Shown here in pieces: positions 58,518 through 64,000 of a DNA stretch of 64,000 bases (its first letter is position 1; each line of letters starts with the position of its first letter). Origin of the DNA: Diplosphaera chodatii. Its lineage: Eukaryota > Chlorophyta > Trebouxiophyceae > Prasiolales > Stichococcaceae. A program made the position numbers and the translations under genes. The notes below the pieces were generated by a model. The model was not told the DNA's origin. It saw nothing but the letters and a program-made list of their open reading frames with translations, and ran no database searches. The stretch covers positions 310,001-374,000 of the forward strand of contig JAALGY010000047.1 in NCBI GenBank assembly GCA_032358165.1, in the 5' to 3' direction.

Positions 58518-59974
58518 TTTACCATGCTCCCTGCGCCGGACGCCGCCCGACGGCCAACTGTAGGCTGCCAGCTCTGCAGCAACTTTTTCTTCCCTTTTCT
58601 TTTTTTTGCCCGCGAAACTGAAAGGGTAACGTCACTATTGCCGATCGAGCCAAAAGAACCCTGTGAAAGGGCTGTAGAACAGTAGGAGATATCTCCCGCG
58701 AACTGCTTGGAAGTGCCTAGGCTGCAGGAAGTGGCGTATGCCACATGGGACAGACATGCGATCACACTCGGGGGCAGCATGATAAGCAGACGCTGATAAG
58801 GGCATCTTGACGTCGCCTGTGGCGTCTCACGGCGTTGCCACTGAATAGGCTGCTGGTTGCACGACCTGTGGGTTTGTCATCTCGTCTTTTACAAAACGGG
58901 AGTACTGCGTGCATGACGCCCTTGGTAGGGGCCGTGCTGGTGCAGCACCGGCCCCGTCTTGTACCCACGATACAGCACCTCCATCGCCGCTTCCGAACGG
59001 AGCACAGTTAGCAGGGGGCAGGTGAGGCGGGCTGCCTGGGGTCCGTGATGCCTGCAAATAGTTATTTCGAGCACGGGGAAGGAAACCTCTGCACGGCAGC
59101 GCACTGGCTGTCGGCCAAGGCTTTGAGATCGTAGATGGGTTGTACGTTCCAAACCTGTCTTGCCACAGTTATCAACGGGCAGAAACCGGAGTTAAGTCCC
59201 CTTCAGCCGCTAGGCTGGCCCGCGGCAGCCGCTTGCGGCCACCTGCAGGGTGCAGAGGCACGCAACGATGCTATGGACCGTGCGTACTGCAATACATCAG
59301 CCGCGCAACTTGAGGCTGCGCGCCCCAGCCTGCACCTGGCCGGCACTTGGTTCGTGCACGACGCGTTCTTGGCTCACACCCACAGCATCACGGTCCCTGC
59401 TGCGCATTTCATGCATCCTGCGGTCTGCTCTCGCCAGCTGTGACCTGCCAGGCCGCGTGATGCGGTCATCTTCCGGCGACACGCATGTCGTCAGCAAGCA
59501 TCCGGTATACTAGTGTGTGCAGCGTCTGCCACAGCAGCAGCGCGGCACGACGCCCGCCTGACCTTTGGCAACAGGTGCTTTGGACTTCGGTGATGCTCAC
59601 CGTCGTGCTCATGACAACGTTACAGTTGCACCTGGGTGCAGGCATACCAGGTGGCAGCGAGGTCAGCACAGTGGCTGCTGCGGTGACCAGCGCTGGCTGG
59701 GAGCACCAACTTAGCGGACAGGATCGGCAGAAGTGCAGCCAGCGACAGCAGCTGCAAGGAGCTCTGGAGGCGGTGGGAGCACCAGGTAGCATGCCAAACT
59801 TGCAGTGTCTGCGCGACCTGCAGCGGTGTTGCACACACAGGCCTCCCATGCGCCCAGCTGTTACCCTAGGTGTTAAGGCCCACTGCACGCGGTTGCTGAG
59901 CATGGTGGCGTGCTCAGCCCGCCACTCGCCGTGCTGTTGACCCTCGGAACCTGGGCGGTCTGCCAAGCTGCAGG
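58518..59974. other. Gene-poor stretch upstream of the right-edge gene
   Basis: About 1.45 kb. A minus-strand frame at 58889-59152 ends with a plausible-looking stretch (EAAMEVLYRGYKTGPVL) but has no partner exon and no family. Otherwise nothing was recognised. A T-rich tract (TTTTTCTTCCCTTTTCTTTT) lies at 58585-58604. Confidence 0.4.
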
Positions 59975-62900
59975 ATGAACGGGGTAATGGAGCTGGCTCC
60001 GGGGTCCCCTGCCTCGCCGGCGGCCGCCAAGCGCGCAGCCATCATCGAGCGCTACGGCCTGGGCCGCATCCCGCCCATCCCCATGCCAACGCCCGAGCAG
60101 CTCAAGGCGGACGCTGGCGTCAAGGTGGACGCTGGCGTCAAGGTGAACAATGTGCCAGGGTTGAACGGAGCTTCGGCCAAGACGCTCCTGCGACCGTGAT
60201 TGTGCAATCAGTTCCGTGGTGCTGCGCACCTCCTTTGTCACCTGGTGGGAAGGCGGGTGCTTCGCACGAACTGTCTGTCGGCTCTTGCGCGTGACGCGCA
60301 TCCCACAGTGAGCGCACCCCGCCTGCGCTCACAGCCACTGCCATGGCATCATGCACATGGTGTGATTTGTGTGTTTCAACCTTGTCTTTTCTTCACCTGG
60401 TCTCCCTCGGTGTCCTCACATGGCCCTTTGGCCACCCTGCAGCGGCAGCTGGCGCCGGAGGAGCTCCCGGAGGCGAACTATGTGCGGCGGACCGTCGGCG
60501 CGCTGGAGTCCCGCCTCGCCAGCGTGGGCTCCACCCCGCCCCACTCCCCGCGCGGCGCGGCGCCCGCCCCCGCCTTCCCCGCCCGCGCGCAGTCCACGGT
60601 CCGCTGCAGACCTTGCTGCTGTGTCGAGCTTGTTTTGCATGTTGTCTGTGTGAAGGGCTTCAGCCTGAGGACAAAGCGTGCCAGGTCGCCACTCTTTCTG
60701 GCTCATGGGTCGCAGCCACCAGCAGATGCAGCATGTACCCAGACAGCAGGCGCTCGGAACATCTCTCTGGACACTCTCGCAGGTGGACGATGAGTTTACG
60801 TCTGGCAGCGGCGCGCAAGACGGCGACGGCTGGCAGCCCCTGCCCCGCACCAAGAGCGCGCCCGACCCCAGCCCCGTCGAGGCTTCGGCGGCGGTGGCGG
60901 CGGCCGCCGCGGCGGCCGCTGAGTGGTCCCGCACTGCCAGCTCCAGGGCGGCCAAGTCGCGCGTGTGGCCGGACTACCACCCCCCTGTAGCGGCTCCGGT
61001 GAGTCTGCACATCAGTCCCTTTCTTTTTCCTTCTCTGGCAGTGAGCTGCTGCTGCACAGCTCCCAGCACATATGCAGCTCGCCAGGAGCTGTGCAGGACC
61101 TGGAAACCAGCTTGCAGATCTGCACTGCAGCACAAACCGGCAGCAGGGTGTTGGCAAGCCTCTTCCAATGCTGCATTTCAGTGCAACGCCATTCCGATGG
61201 GCGTCTGCTGCACGTCTGCTGCAGGGCTTCCAGGGCATGTTGCCCAACGGCTCACCGGCTCGGCGGACGGTTTCAGAGGACCCAGCGCAGCCTGATGGCG
61301 CACCCTCCGTGGCGCTCGCAGAGCAGAGGGTGCGGTTGCCAACTGCCCATGTTGCAGTGGAGCTGCAAGCCTGCTGCTGGTGGGGCATTACGCGGTGACG
61401 CTCCTGTGCGGGGCCGCTTCTTGGCGCCATCTGTGTTGAGCAGCCCGCTGCAGCTGCGTGGCGTTGTGCCCGATGTGCACACCTGGTGTGGTGGTCAGAA
61501 TCCCGTTGCAATCCCACCCTGCAGAGTGCTCCCCCCGGGACGACGTCGCACCACAACACGGTGGACCTGGCGACGGCGCTGGCAGAGGCCAATGCGTGGA
61601 TGGCGACCTCCCGCGGCGGCGCCCGCGGTCGCAGCGCCGGCGACCTTGCAGCCGTCGCCGGCGGCTCGAGCGCCAGCCCCTTCCTGCACCCGGGGGACGC
61701 CCTGGACGCCCCCTCGGACTCGGAAGCGGAAGCGGGAAGCGGCGCGGCGGCGCAGCCCGGCGTGTCCGCCGCCGAGCTGCAGACGGCGCTGTCAATGATC
61801 GACGAGGACGCGGCGAGGGAGCCCCCCGGCAGCGCTGCGGGGCCGGCGCCGCGGCTGCAGCCCCGGCAGCTCACCATTGGCGGCGCCCCACGGAAGGTTT
61901 CGGATGCCATGGTGAGGGCCGCTCTTGAAACCGGGGGTCCTTTGCTGTTGCTGCAGGGTTGCGCCCTGCTTATGCAAGTACACAATGACAGAGCTCAAGC
62001 AGCCTGCTCTCAGGCTGCAGGGTTTGCAGGGGTGCGCAGTCCTGCCAAGCTGATGCTGAGGCAAGGCGAAGTGTGCGCAGGTGGTGTCGATTGATGGCGC
62101 CATCGCCGCAGCGGCGTCACACATGATCGACGACATCAGGCGCCGCAACGCCGAAGCTGCAGCGGGAGCCGCTGCTGCCGTGCCCCCTCTGGCACTGCCC
62201 GCAAAGCAGGTGGGTGCTGTGTGGTTGGTGGACATAACAGCAAGTACCTCAGCGGGATGGGAATGCTCCCAGCGCCCTCTCGCACGGTCGTGCATTGGTC
62301 ATGCAAACACAGCAGCGCAGAGGTTGTGTGGAGTCTCTGGTTGTGTAGAGTCCTTGGTTGCTGATGCAGCGTGACAAGGGGGATGAGGGCGCAGAGGACG
62401 AGGACCTGAGCCCGGTGCCGCCGTCGGCGCGCCTGCGCCGCCGCAGCGAGCAGCTGCAGGTGGTGCTCCCCGCCCGCGGCTACGTCTCCGCCCCCTCCTC
62501 CCCCCGCGCCTACGTCGCCGCCGTCACCAGGGCGCAGGTACCCCCCGAGCGCTGTGGTGTCTACATCCTTCGTTCTGATCCCTGCCAGCACACCCACGTT
62601 GGCTCAGACAATCAAAGACAGGCAGTTGATGCAGCAGTTGCATCGGCTGACGGCGCTGTGAGGCTCATCTTCTGAATCTGGGAGATGCTCCCATGTCTTC
62701 GAGCATGTGTGCAGGCGGAGTGGGGCGCCAGCGATGGGTCGGACAGCGCGGAGGGTGCCAGCATCTGGGCCGGCTTCGCCAAGCCGCTGGAGCTGCTGCC
62801 GCTGCGGAACTGCCGCCTGCGGCCGTCCTCCGCACCGCAGGTATGTGAAGATGTGCGCAGTCATTACTAGCAGACCGCTGCTTTAGAGTGAGCTTGGTGG

Positions 62901-63834
62901 AGATGCTTGCTGTGATCTTGTTGCACGCGGGCTCCTGCCCTGCAAACCCTACATCAGGACCTGCTCAGGGTTGCTTTGTGCATACCCAGACGGTGCTGAG
63001 GCCGTGCCGGTCACGATTCATGACTGAGTGAGGCTGCTTGGTGGCATGCTGCAGCCTGTCTGGAAGGAGCTGGCTGCTGAGGCGGGCATCACGTCCGGCA
63101 AGCCCGAGAAGCCAGACAGGAGAAAGAAGAAGCGCAGCCCAAAGTCGCATGCAGTGGCCGTCACGCCGTCGCCCGAGCTGGACCGCCTTGGCAGCCACCA
63201 CGTGAGATCTGCCACAATTGTTCACAAGGCACACGAGGCTCAGCAACGAGGCTGCATCGGGGTGTACACAGCAAGCATGCATTTATAAGCATTGCAGCTA
63301 TCCTAGTGTGTCCCCTTTCAGGAACTGTGCTGGTCTGCTTTGTCCAGGAGAGCATCTCTTCTTCGGGCGGGTCGAAAGACCTGGATTTTTCGGACCGGCC
63401 GCCGACCTCCAACCCCATCTTCGACAACCTGCCGCTTGACGCCTCCACGCGCCGCAGCAGCAAGGTGCGCAGCTGCCCAGCGTCTCGCACACCCGGTTGA
63501 TCAGCCATGCTCGCAGCATGCGGCATCATGCAACGGCAGGCTACACCACCGACGCCCGCCTGCTATGAACCCGGGGCCTCCCCGCCAGCTGCCCTGAAGC
63601 CTATCCACGGGTTGCTGATCTCCCCTCGGCAGTCTCCAAGTTGGGACCACACCCAGACACGCCCAGCGGTGCCGCCCCGCAGGATGCAGCAGCGAAGGAG
63701 CTGCGGCGGAAGCGGCGGCGGGCGGCGCGGCAGGAGTCGCTGCGGCGGCGGTACGGCGGCTTCTCTCCGCGCGCGTTCCCGCTGGCCGACATCTCGGGCG
63801 CCGCGCACCCCGCCCCAGAGGACGCCCCCGACAG
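59975..63834 (+). CDS. Large disordered protein of unknown function, truncated by the window edge
   Basis: Partial, about 640 residues. Exons: 59975-60142, 60443-60598, 60783-60998, 61225-61329, 61525-61911, 62081-62209, 62370-62537, 62715-62840, 63055-63201, 63348-63464 and 63641-63834, then a GT donor leading out of the window. Exons 1-10 each start and end in phase 0. The N terminus (AAIIERYGLGRIPPIPMPTP) is the most distinctive part. The rest is Ser/Pro/Ala-rich with acidic patches (DEFTSGSGAQDGDGW), a likely helix (NTVDLATALAEANAWMATS) and a strongly basic run near the end (KELRRKRRRAARQESLRRRY). No catalytic motif is visible. A scaffold or nuclear/cytoskeletal regulator is possible but unproven. 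A folded domain may follow beyond base 64000. Confidence 0.65.
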
Positions 63835-64000
63835 GTGCCGCCGCCACCCTTTTTCTCATTGAATATCGAAACATGAATTTAACTATGATATCAGTTTCAA
63901 CCCAACACAACACACAACACTCATACACGATCGTCTCCTATTGGCAACTGCCCTTGCAATGGGCCTCCTCTGTTCGCGTCCTCGCTGCTTAGGGTGTCAG

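Noticed and set aside
60660..61985. Minus-strand open frame of 441 codons
   Set aside because: It lies opposite phase-consistent plus-strand exons, spans their introns without any drop in quality, and is Arg/Ala/Ser-rich with no family resemblance, as expected of an antisense shadow in GC-rich DNA.

Overview
The window is nuclear DNA from a GC-rich, extremely intron-rich eukaryote, most likely a chlorophyte green alga. The grounds are plant-type protein families (a PHS1-like tubulin kinase/phosphatase, a plant-type sugar glycosyltransferase, a possible thylakoid-lumen protein), many short exons of about 50-250 nt, CTGCAG-rich introns and Ala/Gln-rich coding runs. No bacterial operons, CRISPR, insertion sequences or rRNA genes were seen. 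Exons were built by hand from conserved protein text, GT-AG or GC-AG sites and reading-phase agreement. No transcript data were available, so internal junctions are good hypotheses and first exons are the weakest part.

Layout from left to right: J-domain membrane protein (+, 1113-2430); possible lumen-targeted protein (-, about 2808-3702); pirin (-, 4425-6265); JmjC oxygenase of the JMJD4 type (+, 6613-10303); GT4-like glycosyltransferase (-, 10408-13097); F-box/LRR protein (+, 13520-16614); organelle-type thioredoxin (-, 17302-18193); ribosomal protein L38 (+, 18537-18746); PHS1-like kinase/phosphatase (-, 19134-26458); proteasome lid subunit RPN9 (+, 27320-30174); Ser/Thr kinase (+, 30739-33656); a small ORF (-, 33991-34233); a secreted protein with nine disintegrin-like modules (-, 35223-40257); an extended-synaptotagmin-like SMP/C2 protein (-, 41282-48413); an SCP/FCP1-type CTD phosphatase (+, 49263-53300); a GT2 glycosyltransferase (-, 55097-57771); a 101-residue unknown protein (-, 58212-58517); and a long disordered unknown protein running off the right edge (+, 59975-63834).

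These are independent housekeeping or regulatory genes rather than a pathway cluster. Several pairs are divergent and share a short intergenic promoter: pirin/JMJD4, GT4/F-box, thioredoxin/L38, PHS1/RPN9 and E-Syt/SCP.

The most unusual locus is the disintegrin-like gene. Nine cysteine-rich modules are each encoded by one phase-0 exon, and nearly all keep an ADAM-like R-x6-D-x-P-E-F/Y loop, with no protease domain visible. Other points of interest are repeated GC-AG introns in conserved genes and a tandem duplication that creates a decoy splice acceptor in the pirin gene.
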